From Iris pallida (taxonomy: Eukaryota; Streptophyta; Magnoliopsida; Asparagales; Iridaceae): DNA of 64,000 nucleotides. Of this stretch, positions 11,979 through 23,343 are shown one piece after another. Position 1 is the stretch's first letter, and each line of letters opens with the position of its first letter. A program made the translations under genes and the position numbers. Location of the stretch: the NCBI GenBank assembly GCA_029216955.1, contig JANAVB010005597.1, forward strand, positions 44,662,966 to 44,726,965. Direction: 5' to 3'. The notes below the pieces were generated by a model. That model was given only the letters and a program-made list of their open reading frames with translations. It did not search any database and was not told where the DNA came from.

Positions 11979-14900
11979 TAATATACCACTCAAAATCAGG
12001 TTCGTCCTCGAACCGAAACCAACACTTAATCCAAGTGCCTCGCATAGATCGCTTCACGATCTCGTGCTACGATCGTTGAATCATACAACTTAGTTTGGAT
12101 CATACACATATTTTAGGCGTCCCACCAATATATGCATTTCAGCCAAGCTCAGTTGTAGGATATTAGACAACTAACAAGCTCAACTTAAATCCTCAAACAC
12201 CAAACATTCCGTATTCGACTTAGTCATATCTTAGCACTTATTCCCAAAATACTCTTCGTATGCATCATCCCATAACATGCGATCATCTTCCAACATCTTA
12301 CACATAACTTAATTTAAACCGTAACTTCGATCCCAAACGTTTCTCGCCGGCCACCTAACGCATGCATTGCATAAGTCATTGCGCATCCGATCGCAACGAG
12401 CTCCCGCAACGCCTATTCGCCCAACCGTTTCCTATCTCTCACATAACTCAAGTTTTTTATCCAATCATTCATACACTTGGCCTTAATGACATGGACTAGG
12501 TCCACATGTCTCCATTTTCCTTTACTTACAATCCATACTAAGTCTCGCATACAACTATCCAACACGACCCACGTTCTCGAACTACCCGCGCATCGAGTCT
12601 GGGGCTACCCCCGCTAGGCAACTTATCCAGACATCATCCTCGCGCTCTCCCGACACAAGAGGTCAACTTGAGTCTACGATGCTCAAAGGCAACAATCTTT
12701 CCGACCCAAGGTCTCTTACGATACGTCCATCTCCGATTCTCGACCGAGTACGAATCCTTTACTCAATTCTCGAATCAATCCCGACTAGTTCACTCCATAA
12801 CATAGATCGCGCGCCCAAACACATGTAACCTAACCGTTACTCAACTGATCTACGATACAACTCTTAGGGTCATTCTATTACTCGTCGCCCTCGCGCATTG
12901 CAAGATTCTTACAATCGCCTTACCGCGTCACTACGCTAAGCACGTTCCTCAACTTAGTTTCTTATACGACTTCTTTAGGGTCATCCTATGGGACTTCAAC
13001 ATTCACTTGATTTGGCGGTCAAGTCTTCTAGGGTCATCTGCCCCGAAACTACGCTCGATAATTGAAGATCATCAATGAGGGACAGTTACAACGAACCATG
13101 CTATATCCTATCGCGGAGCCAAATCAATTCCCGACAATTCCTATGGGACTTTACCCAATCTGACATACCAATCCATAATTTATCTATCCCCGTGCAACTA
13201 ATGCGCCGCTGCTACTCGAGTCACTTAGGCACTACCGTCGACGATATCGCACAATCCTTAATTCTACCTTCGCATCAAACCACAATCCATATCCAAATTG
13301 CCACGCCTTGCAAGTTCGATCATTCCCACTGGATGAATCACCATACCAGTGCTCACGCGGAATGATCGTTCTAATTTTTGACGTGACGTATGTGCGAGGC
13401 TGGTGTTGCGCTCGTTCAAGACAAGAATGTCAACATAGTGGTGATCCGCGAAGAAATCCAAACACTTTCATTTTCACCCAAGCAATATCCATCGACTCTC
13501 AAATTCTCCGAAGCGTTCCTATCGTTATCATCCAAACTGTCATCAACTTAACTTGCATCTTATTCATCCAACAACAATGCTCAACATAATTTTCGTTCAT
13601 TTGATCAGAGTATCCCCGAGTTATTGCATATCGTCTTTGATACGCCTCAATACCATCATCGATATGCATAACTTGAACATCTTCCTTTCTCATAAGCTCA
13701 AACCCGTTGCAATTATTGCCATTATCCGAACTCGAATACGAATCAAGTCTCGCACAATTTCTCCGTACTTATTCAACATGTTCCGAAGAAGTCTCCGTAC
13801 TAACTCAACATAAGTTCGACCGGGTTGACTATTTCCTCAACGTAACATTCATTCGCATATGCTCGGCCTATCGTTCAACTTATACTTAACGAATTCTCAT
13901 TCGACGTATCGTCCATAAGTATGACTTCGCACATAATTGTTCAACTCAATTCATCAAAGCATACTAGCATCGACTTATATCAAGTCTTCCCTACTCGAGT
14001 CTCGGTACTACTCCGTCCGCCGAGGACAACATATCGTATCAACATAATTGTCTCGACGTAACCTATCGTAAGTCCCCAACCAGCTTAACATCGCTATCGC
14101 TAAGTGGTATTCCATATACCACTCAGGATCGAGCCTATCGTTATCGACACAATACTTCGCTATACTTGCTCGCATAATTGGTATTGCATATACCACTCGA
14201 AATTGAGTCATTACTCGACATCACACTTCGCATAGGTCCGACTTCTGTCTCAACTTAACCGTCCCGTATGGCGATCCTTCCGATCCCAGCTCTAACGTTA
14301 GCTCAAGTTTAACACACATTCGATCTAACCGTACCATGGCGACCATACCGATCACACCCGCAACATTCGCTTATTCAAAGCTCAACGCGACATTCGGCCA
14401 ACATACATGTTCGCCTACTCAACTCGACTCTGCGACCAACTCGATTCGTTACTATCGCATCCACGATCTTCGAATCCCGCACGTTGCAGCTCGTGCAACA
14501 ACTTAGTCTCGATACTTAAGGTCTTTACTCAATCTCGCACAACATTTCGCTATCCATCCGCATAGCCATACTACGCACAACATACCGTATCGACTCGTTG
14601 CACCGATGCAACGAACGATCCACGACTTGCTGCACTCCGTGCAACCGATAACACATAACCATTCGCATAGCCACATAACACGCATCGCCTCATATCTCGA
14701 CTCGTTGCACCTTGTGCAACCAACAACACATATCTTCTCGCAATACGTGCGACCAACAACACATAACTCCTCGTACTGCGTGCGACCAACAACACATATC
14801 GTTGCACTTCATGCAACCAACATCACCATATTCGTTGCACTTTGTACGACCATCATTCCATAACCCGTTGCACTTCGTGCAACCAACATCCCATAACTCG

Positions 14901-15133
14901 TTGCACTTCGTGCAACCAACACTCTCCGACGGCACCCGGAGATAACGTGATAGTCACGACATACTTGTGGCAGACGTACGTACTTAATATAGACTTATTG
15001 TATGGAACATCCAATGTAGCGTCGAGCAGATTCATGAGCCATGCGGTTGCGGAAACAACTTAGAGTCTTAACTGAATTTTGATATCGAAGCAACTGAGGG
15101 TCAAAGAGATTCACGCACGGTCCAAAGGATGGA
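11979..15133 (-). other. LARD-1 internal region, no intact gene
   Basis: The internal domain is 3.2 kb without a long frame on the sense (minus) strand. Just inside the left LTR is 'ggttcgtcctcgaacc' (about 11,999), the counterpart of a 'ttcgaggacgaa' block found near the 3' end of gypsy-type elements. Three short blocks (about 12,086-12,150, 13,310-13,480 and 13,597-13,700) are shared, in the same order, with LARD-2. On the minus strand they read as peptide remnants such as QVMHIDDGIEAYQR and MVIHPVGMIEL. A hairpin array occupies 14,482-14,925. Whether the blocks are decayed gag or structural RNA is open. Confidence 0.7.
14482..14925. repeat. Array of about ten GTTGCAC..GTGCAAC hairpin units
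   Basis: Imperfect tandem units of about 30-36 bp each contain a small palindrome. The clearest copies, gttgcacttcgtgcaac, lie near 14,868 and 14,900; degraded copies lie near 14,482, 14,595, 14,625, 14,702, 14,737, 14,772, 14,803 and 14,833. Spacers often read 'caacacata'. The array lies inside LARD-1, near its primer-binding end. Confidence 0.8.
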
Positions 15134-15150
15134 ACCTGGCTCTGATACCA
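15133..15150 (-). promoter_or_regulatory. LARD-1 primer-binding site (tRNA-iMet)
   Basis: The reverse complement reads TGGTATCAGAGCCAGGTT, complementary to the 3' end of plant initiator tRNA-Met. It lies three bases from the right LTR, which proves that the right LTR is the 5' LTR and that the element runs on the minus strand. Confidence 0.9.
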
Positions 15151-15153
15151 ACT

Positions 15154-17326
15154 TGTCACGCCCCGTCCCGGGAAATCGCTCGTCCTCGCTAGATTTTACC
15201 CGAATCATCGTCCTCGCTGGGGCGTGATGCCGCACGAGCCTGGAGTTGCGCTCGTGCAAGGCAAGATAACAGGTTCACATAGAACTATCTCAAATCGATA
15301 ACATAAGCAGCGGAAGGAAACAAGTGAAACATAAGAATCTCTTTTATTCATAATGAACTGAAGGTTACAAAGGCTCTGAATAGCCCAACATAAAATGCCA
15401 ATTGGCTACAACGCTCATGATCTCTCTAGCTCACAAAGGATTACATTGTTCCATACATTATGCCTCTTTATAGCCACCAAGTAGTCTTCGGCCGAACATC
15501 TCCATGTCGCAAGTCCGAACGCATATGCGGAAGCTCCTCTTGAACGCCCAGGACTCCATGCCTCGGCACGTCCAAGCCAAGCTCCGTCCCGAGCTGATCA
15601 TAACCTGAACCTGCACATAAACTAGTGGGGGTTTAGTGCTTTCGTCCTCGCTTCGCACTGATCAAAACCCGCTCGCACCCAAACCAAACACTTAATCATT
15701 TAGTGAACATGCATCTTAAATTGTGATCTTTCTATTTTAGCCTTAGGATCGGTTTCATGGCAATCTTCATATATAACTGCTTATTATAAATGTGTCTCAT
15801 ATCCCGTGTTCCTGCAGCAGATACAGTTAGCCATAATATGAACGTAAACATAGTGTTCGTGCTCATCTCGTCCCGTTTTCCTTAGCCTGCAGTGGTTAGA
15901 ACTTAACATAAGCAAACATAATCGGTTCGTACAACCGTCCAATCATAAACGTAAACATATGCATAATGGGTAGCAGGTCCTGCGCCTGCACCCAGCTCTC
16001 ATCTCAGCCCACCGGCCCTATCTATATGAAGGTCACGGTGTGTCGCACCGTAATGGACTTGGCATCTCATATGTATAAGCCTACAATCGCTTCGATACGG
16101 GTTGCTAGCCCAGTATCCGAAGGATCCCAAACTTACGGATATCATAGCTTATCACAGCACTGGACGGTCGCAATCCGTCCGAATGTTGTGCACCATAAAT
16201 ACCACACATAATTCCCTCCTAGGCCGAACGGTCCCGGCGCCCCGGCGTAACCGTTCGAGGGAAGCCGTACCCGTGCACGGGCAATCCGAGTCCATTGACC
16301 ATGCAATACGTTCCATATCATACAATCCATAGCATACCAACCAATCTCGTATTCCATAAACATAATCTCGCACATAAACGGTTTTCCGTGCCATAAACGG
16401 TTGCCCGTGCCATAAACATAATCCACCATTTATATGGGGAGCTCCGTCGGCGTTATGTCCCAACACATCCATATTGATGCACGACGTCCAACGGCTTAGT
16501 CGTCTCGTACTCATAATCACGCATCCCGTTCATAATGTTATTCGCATAGCCTACTCCGTATTTACTTAGTCATTTCGTAGCTTAAGTGCGCAAAGGCACG
16601 CTCAGCACCATAATCAATGTTCTACGCCTAGAGTTCAATGTTCTCGGAGCCATGCACATGATGCACATTTCGATATCATCTTTCAATGTTCTACCATCAT
16701 TGCCCTACCGCGACCCGTACACTTGATGCACGTCGCTTCAATTGTTCAATTGTTCAATGTTCTATCTTAGTGTTCGACACATACTTAGGCACATACCCGT
16801 CGAGCCACGCTCGCTAACTCGATAACATATTACGCATACCATAACATATTTTATTAGACGTGAAGGAATAGGGAGAGAGAGTCAAGAACCCGCCCACCTT
16901 AAGCCGATACGCCTTGCCGTTTTGCCGATTGAAGCGTCTCGCTTCCATAACTCGATCGCATAGCTAACTCCCGGACTTAGCCATTCCTTTGAACTACTCG
17001 GTTGATTTGGCCTATCGCGCCCATGCCACAATCCGTTGCAGGGCCTCGATTTGGTTTCGCGTACACTTCATTGCATAAGGCAAAATACCGACCTCTTATC
17101 GTCCAGCGTAGAAGCATAGCCTGCACACCAGATCAACTAAAATCAGCACTTGCTCAAGCGGGACTTACTCTTTGCATCGATTCGATTCATAGATTCCAAC
17201 CGACTCAAAGCTTACCTTTGGCCAACATAACACTTGTATCGATTCATACCGATACCTTATCGGGTCAACGCAACTCTTCGAGTCAACGACTCATCGTAAT
17301 GCACCGATGCGGAGCGGGGTATTACA
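15154..17326 (-). repeat. LARD-1 5' LTR (right)
   Basis: About 2,173 bp, aligned along its whole length with the left LTR with only scattered single-base and one-base indel differences. It carries the same perfect stem (15,232-15,239/15,250-15,257). As the 5' LTR it would supply the promoter, reading leftwards. Confidence 0.9.
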
Positions 17327-17331
17327 GCCGG

Positions 17332-18373
17332 GAACGTCGGGGCACGCTTTTCGATGGAAAATACAGAAACTGAAACAGTTGTAAAGACAATGTTTCAAAT
17401 GCAATTCCTTAAAGAAGGTTTTGCAACAGAGATCCAGAAGGATTCTGCAAATTACGAGATCTAAAAAGATATCGTAATTCACGAATAATCTAAAGAGATT
17501 TTCGTGATCGTAGCAAACTGGCCGTAGTGCCTTCTAAAAAGAAGATACTGACAGAACTGCTAAAGGCAACAGAAGGGTGACAGGCGAGAGATGGAATTGC
17601 TGGGATGAATGATCGCCGTTGCTCAAAGCTTTATTCGCCCTCTGCGAACAGCTTCCAGGAACCAGCAAGGTTGACGGAAAACCTTGGAACACTCCTGCTC
17701 TTCTGACTCCTCGGAAGACGGCGAACTCCTCTGGCAATGGCTATACTCTTCTCTCTCTGTTTCTGAAGTAACAGAACCCACGCGTACTAAAAAGTACTAG
17801 TGTTTGTGTTAAAAAACACGCTCACTACTCTGTTGTGTTAAAGAACACTTAGAGTTTTCTCCCTGGAATTCTGATTTTTCCAACACTGAGAGAGAGGAGA
17901 GAACCTGCATATATAGCCCACGGGGCGGTTGCCTGAACTTCAGGGTAGTGGCTGAACCACTCCTGAAAGTGCAGCCACTGCTGCAACCGTTCCCGCTCTA
18001 ATATGCAGCCAGCCATACGCACGCTGCGTACGTGCGCCAACAAAACGCCACATTACGCCTCATGAGCCCTTGAGCCCGAGCCCGAGCCCGAGTCCGAGTC
18101 CGAGTCCGATTCCGAGTCCGAGTCCGAGTCGCTAAGCTCCTACGGAGCTTAGCTCCATGGAAATAAATTTTCAAGAGCAAAAAGCTTACAGCTTCTTAAT
18201 TGTTGATTAAGCCTTTATACCATTAATAATTAATCCCACATGGCACACACACATGTGCACTACATGTGCATCTCCATAAAGAGCAAAGACTCATATATAT
18301 GGAGATACACATTCCTTTCTAGCCGATGTGGGACTAAAAACCAAAACTAAAGGCTAAAAACCCAACAATAACA
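17332..18373 (-). repeat. Copia-type LTR (main part), interrupted by LARD-1
   Basis: With the 12-bp tip at 9,795 this makes an LTR of about 1.05 kb with inverted tips TGTTATTG. Immediately right of it, on the reverse strand, GTAGGGGGAGAAGG is a typical polypurine tract, so this is a 3' LTR in minus orientation. The reverse strand includes CCCACATCGGC near the LTR start, common in copia LTRs. A (GAGYCC)n run lies at 18,066-18,132. No polyprotein follows to the right, so the element is truncated. Confidence 0.65.
18066..18132. repeat. Hexanucleotide (GAGYCC)n repeat
   Basis: About eleven units of gagccc/gagtcc inside the copia-type LTR. Simple sequence repeat. Confidence 0.9.
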
Positions 18374-19010
18374 CCTTCTCCCCCTACAAAATATGCAGTA
18401 GAACTTAAAAGAAATCTGTTGTTCAAACTGAGCATATCCATGAGGATGGGTTTGGTATTGCGAAGTTATTACTATCATAAGTTTTTTTTTGTAAGTTTAT
18501 GTTATAAAGCTGCTGATAAACTTATTTAGTTTCTACCTGATAGTTTATGACATTATGTCATACAAGTTGTTGTAAGAAAACACCTACTTTGCAGTACTCT
18601 AGTCGTTTTCTTTTAACAAGTTTGGATATGATGTAAAATTTATAAAAAATTTAAAGTTGTGTTTTATAAAATTCATGATAAGATGAAACTTGTATCAAAG
18701 GAACATCTTTGACGAACCCAAAAGATTTAAATGCAGACCCAATGAAAATATTGAAAAAAATTTAAAAAAAATTACCCAATATATTTATCTCTTGTTTCTA
18801 AATAAGAAACCAAGTCCTAGGAGATTCATAAGTTATCTTGTTGATTTTCGTATATTCTCAAAATAGTAGATAAAAAATAATATATTGTACAATCACTTAT
18901 TTCTAGACAATATTAGCTGAGATAATAAACGAAAATATAAGAGAAAATATAGAAAAGGAAGCTTTAAGCCAAGGCGAAAGGGGAGGAGGAAATTAAGCCG
19001 TACATAGAAG
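18374..19010. other. Remnant right of the copia-type LTR; AT-rich, no gene
   Basis: It starts with the polypurine tract complement (about 18,374-18,390). No gag or pol homology follows. The remainder is AT-rich and unassigned. Confidence 0.5.
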
Positions 19011-19187
19011 TAGGGTGAGCATTCGGTTAATTCACTTCAAACCGAATCAAATAACTGAAAGCCAGATAAAAAAACTGAAACCGAACTGAATTGATCCATA
19101 ACCGAATCAAACCGAACCGAATTAAATCGGTTCGGTTTTCAATTTATTTGGTTTATTTTATTTTTCGATTTATTTGTGCTTTGTTTG

Positions 19188-19255
<68 letters not shown>

Positions 19256-19503
19256 AAGCAATGGGTACTTGTGACGAACTCGCCTCCACTGAGGCTCGAA
19301 CTCCCGACCACTTGGGTCGCATGCATCTCTCTTAACCACTAGACTAGAGGTCATTTGCAAATCGAAACCGAAACCGAAACCGAAAGCAAATAAATTTTTT
19401 TAGTATTTTTAAAACCGAAATCGAACCGAATTTTTTTTTAAACCGAACCGAAACTCTTATTCGATTCGATTTTCTGTCCAAAACCGAATAATGCTCACCC
19501 CTA
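19011..19503. mobile_element. hAT-type MITE with nested SINE
   Basis: The left end is TAGGGTGAGCATTCGGTT and the right end, reversed, is TAGGGGTGAGCATTATTCGG. The 8-bp target duplication CATAGAAG is exact (19,003-19,010 and 19,504-19,511). As in the element at 7.5 kb, the interior consists of 'aaccgaacc' repeats. A (TA)n(T)n run and a SINE sit in its middle. Confidence 0.8.
19221..19354 (-). mobile_element. tRNA-derived SINE
   Basis: The reverse strand shows a Pol III A-box-like segment (TAGTCTAGTGGTTAAG), then a B-box-like GGGAGTTCGAGCC about 30 bp later, and ends in a long A run (T run at 19,221-19,254). This order is that of a tRNA-related SINE. There is no complete cloverleaf, so it is not called a tRNA gene. 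I could not identify a clear target duplication because of the flanking TA repeat. Confidence 0.7.
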
Positions 19504-19780
19504 CATAGAAGTGGATGGGACATCGCATGTAGATGATAGGAACCCAGGGGTTGGTGTGTGATGTGTTGTGTAGTACCACCACAGGTGCCATCTCTCCATC
19601 AAACCAGTCATCGCTCACCAATCACCACTTGTTCCTCGCATGATAAAAATCTTTCGATCGGGTCTCATTAAGAAGAGTTCAATGGTCGGCCAACTGCCGG
19701 CATGCCACCTTCATGGCTTGGTGGACGATAAAGACTTCATCTTATGTTTACCTATGTTCCTGTTCTTGTTTGGAAACTAA

Positions 19781-19900
19781 GGTCTCGTTTGGTACACTGT
19801 AATGTAATCGTAATTATAATATAATCAAATAAAAATAATTAGTTTTTTTAATTAGATTATATTACGATTATAATTACATTACAGTAAACCAAACGGCGTC
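19781..19900. mobile_element. Hairpin MITE, 120 bp (Harbinger-like)
   Basis: Almost entirely an inverted repeat: 'actgtaatgtaatcgtaat' on the left is mirrored by 'attataattacattacagt' on the right. The outer ends GGTCTCGTTTGG and GACGCCGTTTGG (reversed) are flanked by TAA on both sides (19,778-19,780 and 19,901-19,903), a duplication expected for PIF/Harbinger MITEs. Confidence 0.65.
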
Positions 19901-19903
19901 TAA

Positions 19904-21070
19904 GTATATATTTGGAGTACAAGATACTATGTTATGGTTAATTGAACCAACTAACTATAATTGAGACATATAGTTGTCTTGTCTTTCACTTAGTTGTTTA
20001 ATAGGATCAAGGATGGAAATAGAAAATTGATTTGGTTGAGCTGAAGTGGATTAGGAAGGACTGAACGTGGACTAACTTATATGAAAAAGATATATACATA
20101 AAAAGAAAAAGGAAAATGGTGAGTGGCCAAGCCAAGTATAGATTGCCTTGAATAGGATCCCATCAATGAGTCAATGACTGAATTTTGGATCACCTTACAC
20201 TCCCATGAAAGTTTGAAACCATCAATAGTCTACCTTTGTTTTAGAGATGTGGAGTTCAACTCCTACCACATGTGAATGGTGGTTATATATCTCACTAATA
20301 ATCACTTCCGCATGAATAACATCAAATTGTAGATTTGTGTCAACTGTTCTTTTTCGTGGATATAGTTTTTGGACTCCATCTATGAATTATGAAATAATAA
20401 TTCATAATAGATAGATTCGCCATGTAATGCCACCAACAACCGTCAATATAAGCAGGGAGCTAGACAAGAGGGAAGGTTCTTAGTTTGAATTCCAAAACGA
20501 AAAATGCAGTACTTTTTCTCCAAAATTAAAAAAGAAGAAAGAAATTATTATATTAGTGAACACTTTAGTTCATTTCATATGATTAAATGTTATACAAGGC
20601 AAGGCACTCTTCTTTATTTAACACTAGACACGTTATATCGTATCCATCACAAGTTGCAACATCCAAATTAACATACTAAAGTATTAAAAAGGTCATACAC
20701 TTTTAGAGAGATGCTCATGCATTTTTTTCTCCAAAATTGAAAATCTAAATCTGTAAATGTATCTTGTATATACATTTAGATCAGAGTCGGCAAGACTTTT
20801 CTACATATGAAGAAAGAATAAATATGTATAAAAAAAAGATACAAGTTACCCATAAAAGAATTTTATTAGAAATTTCTGGATATAGTCTAACGAGCATTTT
20901 ATATGACTATAAATACCTCAAGAAGAAGGCTGAATGGAACAACCAAGATGATCAGCAAGTCCTCAAATATATATGTACTCTACTATCTAGTTGAGATTCT
21001 GCAATTAAGGTTTTTTCTTTCTTTCCCTCTAAGAGCATCTCCAATGCAATTGTTAGTTTAGAAAAAAGTC
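19904..21070. other. Unassigned AT-rich sequence left of the copia element
   Basis: No coding region with recognisable homology. An open frame at 20,764-20,994 is Lys/Tyr-rich and AT-biased, as expected by chance in such DNA. Confidence 0.4.
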
Positions 21071-21075
21071 ATTGC

Positions 21076-21286
21076 TGTTGTGAGGCAAATTAGCTCAATA
21101 TCTCAAATGGTATATCAATATATTTTAATGTGTATCAATCTCTCTACAAGCCATCCCAACCTCTCTTTATATAGGAAGAGAGAGGTTGGGAGTTACATAA
21201 TGAAAGGTCACTTAGGAGTTACAAAGTGAAGAGTCATGAGTTACAAAATGAAGAGTCACCATGATTCACCATGATGAGTTACAACA
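21076..21286 (-). repeat. Copia 3' LTR (211 bp)
   Basis: On the plus strand it starts tgttgtgaggc and ends gagttacaaca, i.e. matching TGTTGT/ACAACA tips. The neighbouring polypurine tract fixes it as the 3' LTR of the minus-strand element. Its length is small, as in many copia elements. It contains repeated 'gagttacaaa.tgaagagtca' units. Confidence 0.75.
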
Positions 21287-21305
21287 CTCCCCCTTGGCTC
21301 TTCAC
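21287..21305 (-). promoter_or_regulatory. Copia polypurine tract
   Basis: The reverse strand reads GAAGAGCCAAGGGGGAG directly before the LTR. This is the expected plus-strand DNA primer site and supports the LTR boundary. Confidence 0.75.
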
Positions 21306-21378
21306 AAACTCTACTTGTAAACACCTCTGAGCTTCTTCATCTGTCTGTAGCTTGCAGATTCAAAAATGACCACATACT

Positions 21379-21706
21379 TGTGCCTCGTTAAAACCTTGCC
21401 AAAGAAAATCCAGTGGGAAAAAACTTTGGTCGAAGGACAAAAGAGTACACACAGGTCAGTGTGATGGGGGTAAACTAATCATTGCAAAGGTGTCTCGTCA
21501 AAACCTTGCCAGAAAAAAACCCAGTGGAAAAAAAAAATCGCTGATCGAAGGACAAAGAGTACAAGATGGTTTAGAAGTATACACTGGATACTCCCCCTGA
21601 TCACAATAGTCCTTAGTGAATAAGAGATTTGAAATGTGTCTCGTTAAAAACCTTGCCAAAGAAAATCCAGTGGAAAAAACTTTGGTCGAAGGGAAAAAGA
21701 GTACAT
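21379..21706 (-). repeat. Three tandem copies of a 'cctcgttaaaaccttgcc' unit
   Basis: Copies of a ~70-bp sequence (about 21,379-21,450, 21,490-21,567 and 21,635-21,706) share 'tcgttaaaaccttgcc..aaa..ccagtgg' and 'gtcgaagg.aaa.agagtaca'. They lie between the end of the copia frame and the polypurine tract. The role is unknown. Confidence 0.75.
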
Positions 21707-21843
21707 AAGCATACATCAGGATGCTTCCCTTTTCACTCGCACTCGACAGGGTGCGGGATATACGCACAACAGGGCGTTTGGAGGCGCTCGTTGGGGCGCT
21801 CCCCCTCACATGCACACAACAGGGTGCAGGAAACATGTTTCAC

Positions 21844-22683
21844 TTAGGCTAGCTCTGAAAGTTTCCTAAGTCCAATCGCTCTGACATGTTTCTGGAACGA
21901 GTGTTTCGGCAGTGACTTGGTGAACAAGTCTGCACGGTTATTCTCCGATCCAATGTGTTGCACTTCAATCTTCTGAAGCGCTTGTTGTTCATGTGTAAAG
22001 AACAACTTGGGCGATATGTGCTTGGTAGCATCCCCTTTGATGTAACCATGTTTTGCTTGATCAATAACAGCGGTATTGTCCTCAAAGACGACAACAGGTT
22101 CATATGGGTCATATAGAAGATCACATGTACTTCGAATATGGCCAATAACAGCTCGAAGCCATACACACTCTCTAGTCGCCTCATAGAGCGCGAGTAGCTC
22201 AGAGTGGTTCGTTGAAGTAGCCACTAAGGTCTGTTTGCGAGACCTCCAAGAAATCGTCGTGTTCCCAATGGTAAAGACGTAATCAGATTGGGAACGCCCC
22301 TTGTGCGGATCAGATAAGTATCCCGCATCGACGTAGCCAATAAGGGTCGCGTTGCATCGAGTGCCAAGAGCGTTGGACTCACTCAAAATCACGTAGGGAT
22401 AGAACAAGCCCAAGTCCATAGTACCCTTAAGGTAGCAGAAAATGTCTTTTATGCCATTCCAATGGCGGCGTGTTGGCGCAGTGCTGTGTCGAGCTAGACA
22501 ATTCACATCAAACGAGATGTCCGATCTAGTACATTGGGCTAAGTACAATAAAGCGCCTATTGTACCCAGATAAGAGCACTCAGGACTCAATATCTCTTCG
22601 TCGTCCTCCTTTGGACGGAATGGGTCCTTAGTAATGTCTAGAGAGCGGACGATCATGGGAGTAGCGGACGGCTTAAACGTCAA
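21844..22683 (-). pseudogene. Copia RNase H / pol C-terminus fragment
   Basis: An open stretch of 279 codons matches the C-terminal part of copia polyproteins: the connection segment after reverse transcriptase (YLGTIGALLYLAQCTRSDIS), the RNase H core with an acidic residue in 'GYVDAGYLSDPHKGRSQSDY', and the terminal 'RADLFTKSLPKHSFQKH'. It overlaps the reverse transcriptase frame by a few bases in another frame, which implies a frameshift near 22,680. RNase H would remove RNA from the RNA-DNA hybrid during replication. As part of a split polyprotein it cannot work on its own. Confidence 0.85.
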
Positions 22684-23341
22684 AATGACTAAAGCGTCTC
22701 AACACCTTTTGGGTGTAGTTCGCTTGATGGACAAGAATTCCATCTTTACGGTGCTCGATCTGCAGGCCGAGACAAAACCGTGTCTTTCCAAGATCCTTCA
22801 TCTCGAATTCCCTTTTCAGGTTATCAGCAGTTTCTGACAAGTCTTTTTCGGTTCCTATGAGATTCATGTCATCTACATAGACCGCGATGATTGCGTATCC
22901 TGAAGTGAATTTCTTTATGAACACGCATGGGCAAAGTTCGTTATTAATGTATCCCAAACCGATCAAGTATTCGCTTAGGCGGTTATACCACATTCGCCCG
23001 GATTGTTTCAATCCATATAGCGAACGCCTCAGTCTAATCGAGAACGCGTTCCGTGGTCGAGAACTACTTGATTCAGGCATCTTTAGTCCTTCAGGGACTT
23101 TTATGTATATCTCTGTGTCTAGATCCCCGTAGAGATAGGCTGTGACTACATCCAAGAGCTGCATATTCAGTTTTTCGGAAACTACTAAACTGATTAAGTA
23201 GCGGAACGTTATGACGTCCATTATGGGAGAATACGTCTCCTCGTAATCAATTCCAGGGCGTTGTGAGAAGCCTTGCGCCACAAGGCGTGCCTTGTATCAC
23301 ACAATCTCATTTCTCTCATTACGCTTCCTTAGAAAAACCCA
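22673..23341 (-). pseudogene. Copia reverse transcriptase fragment
   Basis: The conserved copia RT start (RKRNERNEIV, a stop, then YKARLVAQGFSQRPGIDYEE) is followed by 'LDVVTAYLYGDL', 'RSLYGLKQSGRMWYNRL' and the catalytic 'YAIIAVYVDDMNLIG', whose YVDD box contains the two metal-binding aspartates. An in-frame stop replaces an arginine near 23,293. The coding sequence is cut at 23,343 by the gypsy element; its upstream residues resume on the other side at 32,598, inside the HKW/VFLRK motif. Non-functional. Confidence 0.9.
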
Positions 23342-23343
23342 TT

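Larger units (their letters stand above)
9807..17326 (-). mobile_element. LARD-1: complete LTR retrotransposon without gag/pol
   Basis: This 7,520-bp element is bounded by a perfect 5-bp target duplication GCCGG (9,802-9,806 and 17,327-17,331). It has two nearly identical LTRs of about 2.17 kb and a 3,175-bp internal region. The primer-binding site next to the right LTR sets the orientation as minus. I see no capsid, protease, integrase or reverse transcriptase motif in any frame, so by definition it is a large retrotransposon derivative mobilised in trans. The LTR similarity suggests recent insertion. Short internal blocks are shared with LARD-2 at 44-51 kb. Confidence 0.9.

Noticed and set aside
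14482..14925. CRISPR-like regular array of short repeats
   Set aside because: Units are degenerate, spacers resemble one another, and the array lies inside a plant retrotransposon with defined LTRs and target duplication. It is a tandem hairpin repeat.
19255..19354. tRNA gene on the minus strand
   Set aside because: A- and B-box-like segments are present, but no full acceptor or anticodon stem pairs, and a long A tail follows. This is a SINE.
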